19,057 nucleotides of DNA from an uncultured Chloroflexota bacterium (GTDB taxonomy: Bacteria; Chloroflexota; Dehalococcoidia; CAUJGQ01). Each line of letters begins with the position of its first letter. The stretch's first letter is position 1. Below, piece by piece: positions 6,900 to 14,251 of this stretch. The notes under the pieces were generated by a model. The model was not told the origin of the DNA, did not search any database, and saw only the letters and a program-made list of their open reading frames with translations. The translations under genes and the position numbers were made by a program. The stretch is taken from positions 1 through 19,057 of the forward strand of contig CALFMN010000178.1 of NCBI GenBank assembly GCA_937879875.1, in the 5' to 3' direction.

Positions 6900-7639
6900 C
6901 CGCTCAGCTTCGCGCCGAGCTGTTGAAGCTGCGCTCGACCCAGACCAATCTGGGCCTCTTCTTGGCGCTGCTCGGCCTCGTCCTCTTCGTCGTCTTGTTG
7001 CACGGGTTCAGTGTCCCGGTGGAGCGCATCAGCCATCGCTCCAACCAGCTGAAGTTGGTGTTCGGGTGGGCGGCGCTGCTTGGATCGCTGTTTGCCGCCC
7101 TGCTCGGTGCGCTGTCGATCACCGGCGAATTTCGCCACGGCACGATCCGCCCGACGTTCCTCGTGACGCCGCGGCGCGGCCGCGTCGTGGCGGCCAAAGT
7201 GTGGGCGTGCATGCTGTTTGGCAGCGCCTTCGGGGTGATCGCCGCGGCCGTCGCAACCGGCGTGGGCAGCGCGGCCCTCACCATGCGCGGCCTGGAGATC
7301 CGGCTCGACGGCGGCGATTACGCGCTCCTGCTCGCCGGCTGCGGCGTGGCAGCAGCGTTGTGGGCAGCGATCGGCGTCGGCCTCGGCGCCCTCGTGCGAA
7401 GTCAGGTGACGACCGTGGTCGGCATTTGCGCCTGGCTGCTGTTCGTCGAGGGTCTGCTGCTCGGCGATGTCGGCCTCGTCGGCGACGTCGGCCGGTTCAT
7501 GCCGGGAGCGCTGGGGAAAGCGGCAAGCGGACAGGATCCGTTGCTCACTCCTGGCCTCGCAATGTTTCTGCTCGCACTCTACGCGGCGGCTGCAGCGGCC
7601 GCCGGCTGGGTGGCGACAGCTCGCCGCGATGTCGCCTGA
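6896..7639 (+). CDS. ABC-2 type permease subunit
   Basis: A 247-residue integral membrane protein forming the transport path for the ATPase encoded just upstream (4-nt overlap, GTG start at 6896). Six hydrophobic spans are visible, at about residues 17-38, 53-75, 100-127, 140-166, 172-192 and 215-240. Between spans 2 and 3 lies ITGEFRHGTIRPTFLVTPRR (75-94), the cytoplasmic coupling motif (EFRxGTIR...TPRR) typical of ABC-2 permeases with bacitracin/lantibiotic-exporter ATPases. It is the last gene of its unit; a 174-bp gap precedes the first Rieske gene. Confidence 0.88.
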   Translation: MTAQLRAELLKLRSTQTNLGLFLALLGLVLFVVLLHGFSVPVERISHRSNQLKLVFGWAALLGSLFAALLGALSITGEFRHGTIRPTFLVTPRRGRVVAAKVWACMLFGSAFGVIAAAVATGVGSAALTMRGLEIRLDGGDYALLLAGCGVAAALWAAIGVGLGALVRSQVTTVVGICAWLLFVEGLLLGDVGLVGDVGRFMPGALGKAASGQDPLLTPGLAMFLLALYAAAAAAAGWVATARRDVA

Positions 7640-7745
7640 CTCCGGCGACGACCGGGAACGCGCGCTGCGCCGAGCGCCACGTGCGATTGAACGGCGCCTG
7701 CCTTCTCAGTTCCCTGACCCTCTCTGCCGGTGCACGCTCCGCGCT

Positions 7746-7773
7746 CTGCACTATCGTGCGGCTGGCGTACAAT
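7746..7773 (+). promoter_or_regulatory. Candidate promoter of the first Rieske gene
   Basis: A good -10 hexamer TACAAT (7768-7773) is preceded at 16 bp by CTGCAC (7746-7751), an imperfect -35. The start codon is 40 nt downstream. It lies in the 174-bp gap after the ABC permease gene. Confidence 0.45.
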
Positions 7774-7813
7774 CGGGGCACAAAGCTGCATCCTGCAAAC
7801 GGAGGGCACGGCC

Positions 7814-9079
7814 GTGCTCAGGGAAGAGGAAAACCGCGCGCTGATCGAGACCGGCACCGGCACGCCGATGGGCGAGCTGCTGCGCCGCTACTGGCAGCCG
7901 ATCGCCGCCGTGGCCGAGCTGGACGATAACCCGATCAAAAACGTGCGCCTGATGGGCGAGAACCTCGTGCTCTACAAGGACAAGAGCGGCACCTACGGCC
8001 TGGTCGACCAGCACTGCCCGCACCGCCGCGCCGACCTCTCGTACGGCATCGTCGAAGACTGCGGCCTGCGCTGCAACTACCACGGCTGGCTCTGGGATGA
8101 GACCGGCGCCTGCCGCCAGCAGCCGTTCGAAGAGGTCGCCCGCCCGGAGGCGCGCTACAAAGAGCGCGTCACGATCAAAGCCTATCCGGTGGAGGCGAAG
8201 GCCGGCCTGCTCTGGGCCTATCTCGGCCCAGCGCCGGCGCCGCTTTTGCCCACCTGGGAGCCGTTCACCTGGCGGAACGGCTTCGTGCAGATCGTCTTTG
8301 CCGAAGTGCCCTGCAGCTGGTTCCAGGGCCAGGAGAACTCGATCGACCCCGTGCACTTCGAGTGGCTGCACTCCAACTGGGGCGCGGTGCTGCGCGGCGA
8401 GGACGGCCCAAGAGCGCCCACGCACCTCAAGCTCGCCTTCGACGAGTTCGAGTACGGCTTCACCTACCGCCGCGTGCGCGAGGACACGAACGAAGACGAC
8501 CCGCTCTGGACCGTGGGCCGCGTCTGCCTCTGGCCCAACGCGCTGTTCACCGGCGAGCACTTCGAGTGGCGCGTGCCGATCGACGACGATCACATGCTCA
8601 GCGTCGGCTGGTTCTTCAACCGCGTGCCCAAAGAGCAGGAGCCGTTCGTTCAAGGTCGCATCCCCTACTGGCACGGCCCGATCAAGGATCCGCAGACCGG
8701 CCGCTGGATCAGCTCGCACGTGATGAACCAGGACTTCATCGCCTGGGTGGGGCAGGGCGCGATCGCCGACCGCACGCGGGAGCACCTGGGCGAGAGCGAC
8801 CGTGGCATCATTGCGATGCGCAAGAAGCTGCTGGAGCAGGCGCGCGTGGTTGCCGACGGCGGCGAGCCGAAGGGCCTCGTGCGCGACCCGGCGGAGAACG
8901 CCTGCGTGCGCCTGCCGATCATCGGCCGCGACCGCTACGTCAACGGCTTCTCGAAGGCGGAGCTGATGAACGAGCAGGTGGCCGGCCTCTTCTACGGCCG
9001 CGACTTCGTCTTTCAGGCCGGCCAGCCCGCGGAGATCGCGCGCGCCTACCGGCAAGCGATGGGTATGGAGGCAGGCTAG
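7814..9079 (+). CDS. Rieske oxygenase, phthalate 4,5-dioxygenase type (copy A)
   Basis: A 421-residue oxygenase component of a Rieske non-heme iron (di)oxygenase, expected to hydroxylate or O-demethylate an aromatic or related substrate using electrons from a separate reductase. The Rieske [2Fe-2S] ligands are Cys68, His70, Cys87 and His90 (CPH, then CNYHGW). The catalytic iron site is N-x2-D-x2-H-x4-H at 175-186 (Asp178 bridging, His181 and His186), with Asp307 (MNQDFIAW) as likely third ligand. The C-terminal GQGAIADRTREHLGESD (314-330) is typical of phthalate-dioxygenase-like alpha subunits. Start GTG 7814 has GGAGGG 7 nt upstream and matches the N-terminus of the paralogue at 9405. The TAG stop is formed at the border of the repeat element that follows. 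No reductase or ferredoxin gene is in the window. The substrate is unknown. Confidence 0.93.
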   Translation: MLREEENRALIETGTGTPMGELLRRYWQPIAAVAELDDNPIKNVRLMGENLVLYKDKSGTYGLVDQHCPHRRADLSYGIVEDCGLRCNYHGWLWDETGACRQQPFEEVARPEARYKERVTIKAYPVEAKAGLLWAYLGPAPAPLLPTWEPFTWRNGFVQIVFAEVPCSWFQGQENSIDPVHFEWLHSNWGAVLRGEDGPRAPTHLKLAFDEFEYGFTYRRVREDTNEDDPLWTVGRVCLWPNALFTGEHFEWRVPIDDDHMLSVGWFFNRVPKEQEPFVQGRIPYWHGPIKDPQTGRWISSHVMNQDFIAWVGQGAIADRTREHLGESDRGIIAMRKKLLEQARVVADGGEPKGLVRDPAENACVRLPIIGRDRYVNGFSKAELMNEQVAGLFYGRDFVFQAGQPAEIARAYRQAMGMEAG

Positions 9080-9298
9080 CGGGGCACCTAACCCTGACCT
9101 CGCAAGCGAGGTCTGTCCCTTCCCGACACGGGAAGGGTTACGATTCGAGGACTCCCCGCCGATGAGACAACTGCCGCCTGTCCCGCGAGGACACCGAAGC
9201 CCCGCCGCCGTCGCACGGTGTATGGAACGCTCCGGAAGTCCCTTCCCGGCTCGGGAAGGGACAGACCTCGCTTGCGAGGTCAGGATTAGGTGCCCCGC
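9079..9298. repeat. Stem-loop interspersed element, copy 2
   Basis: A 220-bp element homologous to 2492-2716. Its terminal inverted repeats extend about 47 nt with one mismatch: the left end begins GCGGGGCACCTAACCCTGAC and the right end is the complement of GCGGGGCACCTAATCCTGAC. Hairpins: 9096-9113 (8-bp arms, 2-nt loop), 9117-9137 (9-bp perfect arms, 3-nt loop), 9238-9262 (11-bp perfect arms, 3-nt loop) and 9264-9281 (8-bp arms, 2-nt loop). The central 100 bp is less conserved. The left border is preceded by TA, and those bases plus the first G of the element form the TAG stop of Rieske copy A. The right border is followed by CA. No open frame in it has a family signal. It looks like a MITE/REP-type non-autonomous element and fills most of the gap between the Rieske paralogues. 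Confidence 0.92.
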
Positions 9299-9404
9299 CA
9301 GCCCGCCGCGCGCCGCTATCAAGATCGGCCGCGAGTGTCGCCGCACGGCGTAGTATGGACGCCAAACGGTATCGAGCGCGCCGGCAACAACTGGAGGCAG
9401 AGCG

Positions 9405-10709
9405 ATGCTTTCGGCAGAGCAGAACGAGCTGATCAGCCGCGTCGGACCTGGCACGCCGATGGGCGAAACGCTGCGCCGCTACTGGCTGCCGATCGCCATG
9501 CGCGACGAGCTGCCCGAGCCAGACGGCGCGCCCGTACGCGTGCGGCTGCTGGGCGAAAAGCTCGTCGCCTTCCGCGATACCAGCGGGCGCGTTGGGCTGG
9601 TGGACGAGTACTGTCCGCACCGTGGCGCCTCGCTCTGGCTGGCACGCAACGAGGGCTGCGGCCTGCGCTGCATCTACCACGGCTGGAAGTATGACGCCGA
9701 TGGCAACTGCGTCGAGCAGATGAACGAGCCGGAGAGCTTCGCCGAGAAGATCCGGCTCACGGCCTACCCAACCTGCGAGGCCGGCGACGTGGTCTGGGCC
9801 TATCTCGGCCCGAAAGAAGCGACGCCGCCCCCGCCGCACTTCGAGTGGACGCGCGCCGCCGCCACGCGGCGCCACGTCTCCAAAGTCTGGCAGGAGTGCA
9901 ACTGGGTTCAGGCGCTGGAAGGCGGCATCGATACCTCGCACGCGCCGATCCTGCACCGCGCCCTCGCCGCCAACGGCGCCGGCATCTCGCCCGACTCGCC
10001 CTTCGTGCGCGGCAAGGCGCCGACGCTCGACGTGGACGCGACCGACTACGGCTTCCGCTACGCCGGCATTCGCGAGCTGGACGGCGACCAGACCTACGTG
10101 CGCGGTTACCACTACGTCATGCCCTTCCACCAGCTGCGCCCGCAGCAGGTGCCCAACCGCGGCCTCGACGGCGGGCCGCGCCACCCGATGATCGCCGGCC
10201 ACATGTGGGTGCCGATGGACGACGACAACACCATGGTCTGGAACTGGCTGCTCACGGCGGGCGACGAGCCGCTGACCGAGGCGGAGCGGCTGGAGCGCGG
10301 CACGGGCAACGGACCAGACTTCGTCGATGCGGCCAACGCCTACCGCTCGCGCCACGGCCGCTGGAACGACTGGGGCATCGACCGCGCCAGGCAGCGCAGC
10401 GTCAACTTCTCCGGCATCGACGGTATCAACCAGCAGGACCGCGCCGTGCAGGAGAGCATGGGCGCGATCGTGGACCGCAGCCGCGAGCATCTGGGGCCGG
10501 CAGACCGCGCGATCATCACCATGCGGCAACTGCTGCTGCAGGCCGTGCGCACGGTGCGCGAGGGCGGCGACCCGCCCGGCACAGGCGACAGCTACTACGC
10601 CCTGCGCGCCTGGGAGGCGATCCTGCCGCGCGGCACGGCCTGGCGTGAGGCGCTGCTGCCCGAGATGGACCCGGACGCCGCGCACCGCGAGCCGGCCATC
10701 GCCGGCTGA
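9405..10709 (+). CDS. Rieske oxygenase, phthalate 4,5-dioxygenase type (copy B)
   Basis: A 434-residue Rieske oxygenase and paralogue of the gene at 7814; the N-termini align directly (GTPMGExLRRYWxPIA). Rieske ligands are Cys70, His72, Cys89 and His92. The iron-site motif LEGGIDTSHAPILH (171-184) gives Asp176, His179 and His184, with Asp345 (INQQDRAVQE) as likely third ligand. The conserved tail AIVDRSREHLGPADRAI is present. The GG-x-D form of the motif, against N-x2-D in copy A, suggests a different subfamily and so a different substrate rather than a recent duplication. ATG 9405 has GGAGG 8 nt upstream. It has its own 106-bp upstream region after the repeat element, with TAGTAT at 9350-9355 as a possible -10. 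The gene converges on the copper ATPase gene. Confidence 0.94.
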   Translation: MLSAEQNELISRVGPGTPMGETLRRYWLPIAMRDELPEPDGAPVRVRLLGEKLVAFRDTSGRVGLVDEYCPHRGASLWLARNEGCGLRCIYHGWKYDADGNCVEQMNEPESFAEKIRLTAYPTCEAGDVVWAYLGPKEATPPPPHFEWTRAAATRRHVSKVWQECNWVQALEGGIDTSHAPILHRALAANGAGISPDSPFVRGKAPTLDVDATDYGFRYAGIRELDGDQTYVRGYHYVMPFHQLRPQQVPNRGLDGGPRHPMIAGHMWVPMDDDNTMVWNWLLTAGDEPLTEAERLERGTGNGPDFVDAANAYRSRHGRWNDWGIDRARQRSVNFSGIDGINQQDRAVQESMGAIVDRSREHLGPADRAIITMRQLLLQAVRTVREGGDPPGTGDSYYALRAWEAILPRGTAWREALLPEMDPDAAHREPAIAG

Positions 10710-10786
10710 TCTACAGCCTGCGGTCGTATCGACAAGTAACGGGTCGCCCGCAATGGACGGCCCGTGGCGCGTCTGCTTGAAGCGGC

Positions 10787-13363
10787 TCAGGCCGGCGCCT
10801 GGCCGACGCGCTCCAGATCGCCGTTCTCGCGCTTCAAGAGCACGGCGTTGGTGGCAACGATGATCGAGCTGGCGCTCATCAGCAGCGCCGACCATTCGGG
10901 CTGCAGCATGATGCCGAAGCGCGGGAACAGCACACCCGCGGCAACCGGGATCGCCGCCAGGTTGTAGATGCTGGCCCAGAACAGGTTCTGCTTCATCTTG
11001 CGCACCGTGGCGCGCGAGAGGCGCCAGGCCCGCACGATGTCCAGCGGGTCGCTCTTCATCAGGACGACTTTCGCCGTCTCGATCGCTACGTCGGTGCCCG
11101 CGCCGATCGCGATGCCGACGTCGGCCTGCGCCAGCGCCGGCGCATCGTTGACGCCGTCGCCGACCATCGCCACGCGCTTGCCCTCGCCCTGCAACTGGCG
11201 CACATAGCCCGCCTTCTGCTCGGGCAGAACCTCGGCAAAGACGCGCGCGATGCCCAGCTCGGCGGCGACAGCCTCGGCGGTGCGGCGGTTGTCGCCCGTC
11301 ATCATCGCGACCTCGATGCTCGCCTCGTTCAGGAGCGGGATCAGCAGGCGGGCGCTCGGCTTGATCGTGTCGGCCACGGCGACGAGGCCGGCGGCCGCGC
11401 CGTCGACGGCGATGTACATCGGCGTCTTGCCGGCCGCCGCAATCGTTGCCGCCGTTTCGCTCAGCGGGCCGGGCGCGATGCCGGCATCGGCCAGCAACGC
11501 GGCGTTACCGGCCAGAATCTGGTGGCCATCGACCTCTGCCCGCAGCCCCTTGCCGCTGATCGCGGTGAAGTCGCGCGCCGGGGTGAGTGCGAGGCCGCGT
11601 TCGTTTGCGCCGCGCACGATCGCGCTTGCCAGCGGGTGCTCCGAGCCCTGCTCCGCCGCGGCCACGAGCGCGAGCAGGCCGTTCTCGCTGCCAGGCTGCC
11701 AGCCGTCGCTTCCGGCGACCACGACATCGGTGAGCGCCGGCTTGCCCTCGGTCAGCGTGCCGGTCTTGTCGAGCACGATCGCGTCGATCGCGGAGACGCC
11801 CTCCAGCGTGGCCGCGTCTTTGATGAGGATGTTGTGCCTCGCGCCCAGCCCTGTGCCGACGGCCACCGCGGTCGGCGTGGCCAGCCCCAGCGCGTCCGGG
11901 CAGGCGATCACGATGGCTGAGATCGCAAAGGTGAGCGCCGTGATCGCGGACGTGCCGCCCAGCACGTACCAGAGCACGAAGGTCAGCAGCCCCGCGCCCA
12001 CGGCCAGCACCACGAGATAGGCCGCCGCCCGGTCCGCCAGGCGCTGGCCCGGCGCTTTCGAGCTTTGCGCCTGCTGCACGAGCGCCACGATCTGCGCCAG
12101 CGCCGTCTCGCTGCCAACTTTGGTCGCCTCCATCACCACCGAGCCGGCGCGGTTGATCGAGCCGCCGATCAGCGCGTCGCCCGGCTGCTTCTCGACCGGG
12201 ACCGACTCGCCGGTGACGAGCGACTCGTCGATGCTGGTGCCGCCCTCGACCAGCACGCCATCGACCGGTACCTTGGCTCCGGGGCGCAGGCGGATGCGGT
12301 CGCCTGCCACCAGTTCGCTGGTCGGCACTTCCTGCTCTACCCCGTTGCGGATCACGATCGCGGCCGGCGGCACGAGGTCGAAGAGGGCGCGCAGGGCGTC
12401 CGTCGTGCCACGGCGGCTCTTCATTTCCAGCCAGTGCCCGAAGAGCACGAAGGTGACGAGCATCGCCGCCGCTTCGTAGAAGGTCTCGCCCTGGCCGAGC
12501 ACCGTGATCAGCAAGCTGAAGCCCCAGGCGGCGAGCACGCCGGTGGCGATCAGCACGCTCATGTTGAGCTGGCGGTAGCGCAGCGAGGCAGCGGCGCCGC
12601 CGATGAAGGGCCAGCCCGCCCAGAAGACGACCGGCGTGGAGAAGACCAGCGCGAGCCAGTTGGCCCAGCTCGTGCCGACGATCTCGATACCGAACGTGTT
12701 CTTCGCCAGCGGTGAGAAGAGCACGGTCGGAATGGTCAGCAGCAGGGCGACGAAGAAGCGGTTGCGCATGTCCGCTTCCATGGACTTCGCCATCGTCGGG
12801 TCGGACATGTCGTGGCCCATGCCGGCGTGGCCCGTGTGCGCCTGGTGCTCCATCGCGGGCGCTGCCATGCCGGGGTGATCCATCATCGCGTGGCCGGCGT
12901 GCTCGGCGTGTTCCGCAGCCGGGGCCGGCGCAGAGGCCATGTGAGCCCCATGATCGGCATGGCCGGCGTTGTGCTGCTTGCCGGCCGCGGTCGAGGGGAA
13001 CTCGTATTGCATGCGGTCGGCGGCCGTGTTCATGGTGACGGCGGCCATGTCCGCGTGGTGGGCGCGAGCCTCAAGCCGGCCGCCCGTGCCGGCGCTCGGT
13101 TCGCCGGCCGGCGTGCAGCGGCAGCCGTGGGCGCTTTGCGAAATGATTGCGCTGATCGCCTCGGCGCCGATCATGCCGGCGTGGGAGGTCACGTGGACCG
13201 TCTTGCCCGCGTAGTCGACGTGCACGCCGATGATGTGCGGATTGGCGCGAAGGGCGCGCTCCGCCGCCTCCGCGCACTCGACGCAGGCGAACTCGGCGCG
13301 GAAGGTCTGGCTGATGGTGGCGCCGTGCTGCTCCGGCGGTGCGTGCTGATGTGCCGTGGTCAT
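10787..13363 (-). CDS. Copper-type P1B ATPase with Cys-Pro-Asp motif
   Basis: An 858-residue heavy-metal-translocating P-type ATPase of the inner membrane, probably exporting copper. Order: a degenerate HMA-like domain (about 18-80) with CVEC (27-30), a CRC pair (81-83), a long His/Met-rich stretch (102-186), then eight predicted spans from residue 202. Actuator TGES is at 384-387, DKTGTLT at 532-538 (phospho-Asp532), nucleotide-domain HP at 576-577 and GDGVND at 735-740. Span 7 carries YN (800-801) and span 8 MSASS with Asn839, as in copper ATPases. The span-6 metal motif reads CPDALGLATP (488-497): Asp replaces the usual Cys or His. Start ATG 13363 has GAGGAA upstream; the longer frame overlaps csoR and is rejected. 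csoR lies 74 nt upstream on the same strand, so this is the probable CsoR target. Confidence 0.94.
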   Translation of the reverse strand: MTTAHQHAPPEQHGATISQTFRAEFACVECAEAAERALRANPHIIGVHVDYAGKTVHVTSHAGMIGAEAISAIISQSAHGCRCTPAGEPSAGTGGRLEARAHHADMAAVTMNTAADRMQYEFPSTAAGKQHNAGHADHGAHMASAPAPAAEHAEHAGHAMMDHPGMAAPAMEHQAHTGHAGMGHDMSDPTMAKSMEADMRNRFFVALLLTIPTVLFSPLAKNTFGIEIVGTSWANWLALVFSTPVVFWAGWPFIGGAAASLRYRQLNMSVLIATGVLAAWGFSLLITVLGQGETFYEAAAMLVTFVLFGHWLEMKSRRGTTDALRALFDLVPPAAIVIRNGVEQEVPTSELVAGDRIRLRPGAKVPVDGVLVEGGTSIDESLVTGESVPVEKQPGDALIGGSINRAGSVVMEATKVGSETALAQIVALVQQAQSSKAPGQRLADRAAAYLVVLAVGAGLLTFVLWYVLGGTSAITALTFAISAIVIACPDALGLATPTAVAVGTGLGARHNILIKDAATLEGVSAIDAIVLDKTGTLTEGKPALTDVVVAGSDGWQPGSENGLLALVAAAEQGSEHPLASAIVRGANERGLALTPARDFTAISGKGLRAEVDGHQILAGNAALLADAGIAPGPLSETAATIAAAGKTPMYIAVDGAAAGLVAVADTIKPSARLLIPLLNEASIEVAMMTGDNRRTAEAVAAELGIARVFAEVLPEQKAGYVRQLQGEGKRVAMVGDGVNDAPALAQADVGIAIGAGTDVAIETAKVVLMKSDPLDIVRAWRLSRATVRKMKQNLFWASIYNLAAIPVAAGVLFPRFGIMLQPEWSALLMSASSIIVATNAVLLKRENGDLERVGQAPA

Positions 13364-13437
13364 GGCGATGTTCCTCGAACTTCCCGTGAACTTCCTGTTG
13401 CGTGGCTGCTGCCCCGCGGTTATGCGAAGCTGTCCGG

Positions 13438-13701
13438 CTAGCGCTGGGAGAGCGCGAACAGGTCGGTCAGCTCGGCGACGACCTGTTCGCCGCGGCCCTC
13501 GGCAAAGCCGTCGCGCACACAGGTATCCAGGTGCGTGCGCAGCAAGAGCGCGTCGAACTTGTCCAGCGCCCGCTTGACGGCGTAGGTCTGCTTGAGGATG
13601 TCGACGCAGTACTGGTCTTCCTCGACCATCTTGCGGATGCCTTTGAGGTGTCCCTCGATGTAGGCGAGGCGCTTGAGCACCTGGCTTTTCTCTGCCTGCA
13701 T
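13438..13701 (-). CDS. csoR: Copper-sensing repressor, CsoR family
   Basis: An 87-residue all-helical metal-sensing repressor of the CsoR/RcnR family. The Cu(I) ligand triad of true CsoR proteins is complete: Cys32, then His57 and Cys61 in the HLDTC context (the Cys-His-Cys pattern). The first helix RLAYIEGHLKGIRKMVEEDQYC is typical of the family. When bound by Cu(I) such proteins leave their G/C-tract operator. ATG 13701 is supported by GGAGAG 7 nt upstream. A matching operator and promoter lie at 13722-13768, implying autoregulation, and the copper ATPase gene follows at 74 nt. Confidence 0.95.
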   Translation of the reverse strand: MQAEKSQVLKRLAYIEGHLKGIRKMVEEDQYCVDILKQTYAVKRALDKFDALLLRTHLDTCVRDGFAEGRGEQVVAELTDLFALSQR

Positions 13702-13721
13702 AGTGTCTCTCCGGAGTGAAA

Positions 13722-13743
13722 ACCCCTCCCCACTGGGTAGGGT
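13722..13743. promoter_or_regulatory. Probable CsoR operator
   Basis: An imperfect inverted repeat of G/C tracts: ACCCCTCCCC (13722-13731), a 2-bp centre, then TGGGTAGGGT (13734-13743). Seven of ten arm positions match, the usual look of a CsoR site. It begins 21 bp upstream of the csoR start and overlaps the predicted -10, so bound CsoR would block RNA polymerase. Confidence 0.7.
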
Positions 13744-13768
13744 ATGAACAGCGTAGCAAACACGTCAA
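13739..13768 (-). promoter_or_regulatory. csoR-ATPase promoter
   Basis: On the minus strand, -35 TTGACG (13763-13768) and -10 TACCCT (13739-13744) are separated by 18 bp. The -10 lies inside the G/C-tract operator. The csoR start codon is 37 nt downstream of the -10. No terminator is evident before the ATPase gene, so one transcript probably covers both. Confidence 0.6.
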
Positions 13769-13834
13769 TAGCCGGCGAGCACACCTGTCACGGCATGAGC
13801 CCGGCGCGAACGGTGCGCCGTCCTGGCGCTCGGC

Positions 13835-14251
13835 TCACGCTCGGTTCGCTGGTGGCTCTGCTTCGCGCAGCCGGGCGCAGCCGTAGGCGCCAACCAGCAC
13901 CGGCCAGACGATCGCTTCGACGGCCACGGCGTACGGCAGGATCTCGTCCAGCGAGACGTGGAAGAGAAATACGTCCATCCAGTCGCGGTGGTAGGGACCA
14001 AGCACATATATGAAGTCCGGCGCCATCGCCCAGAAGGCGAGCGCGAGCGGCACGACGCCTTCCCAACGCCGCCGGCGAGCGCCGCGCAGCGCCACGACCA
14101 GCAGCACGATCAGCCCCACGTCCCAGCCCATCAGCGTGTGCAAGGCGAAGTGCGGCAGGCCGCCGAAGCGCTGGTAGAAGGCGAACGGCGCCAGCAGCAA
14201 CAGCGAGGGGCCGCAGAGGACGAGCAGCCCGCGCCGGTCCGGGAGCGTCAC
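13835..14251 (-). CDS. Four-span His/Asp-rich membrane protein, unknown
   Basis: A 138-residue integral membrane protein I do not recognise. Hydrophobic spans lie at about residues 9-26, 41-57, 66-84 and 106-125. His and Asp residues cluster at the membrane edges: His34, His38 and Asp44 before or at span 2; Asp79 in span 3; then His88, Asp90, Asp93, His98 and Asp102 in the loop before span 4. This arrangement could bind metal. The ATG overlaps the stop of the thioredoxin-like gene by 4 nt, so it is translationally coupled as the third gene of the permease-YHS operon. That context suggests a role in metal handling or cell-envelope redox chemistry, which is inference. Confidence 0.75.
   Translation of the reverse strand: MTLPDRRGLLVLCGPSLLLLAPFAFYQRFGGLPHFALHTLMGWDVGLIVLLVVALRGARRRRWEGVVPLALAFWAMAPDFIYVLGPYHRDWMDVFLFHVSLDEILPYAVAVEAIVWPVLVGAYGCARLREAEPPANRA

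Noticed and set aside
7751..9454. 567-residue minus-strand frame over Rieske copy A
   Set aside because: Antisense shadow; the plus strand has the complete Rieske and iron-site motifs.
10739..10765. Possible terminator between the convergent Rieske B and ATPase genes
   Set aside because: ACGGG and CCCGT can pair, but the intervening arms mismatch and there is no T-tract on either strand.
9138..10895. 585-residue minus-strand frame over Rieske copy B
   Set aside because: Antisense shadow that also crosses the repeat element and the ATPase C-terminus.
13364..13768. N-terminal extension of the copper ATPase
   Set aside because: It overlaps the whole csoR gene in another frame and has Arg/Pro-rich shadow composition; ATG 13363 has a proper ribosome-binding site.
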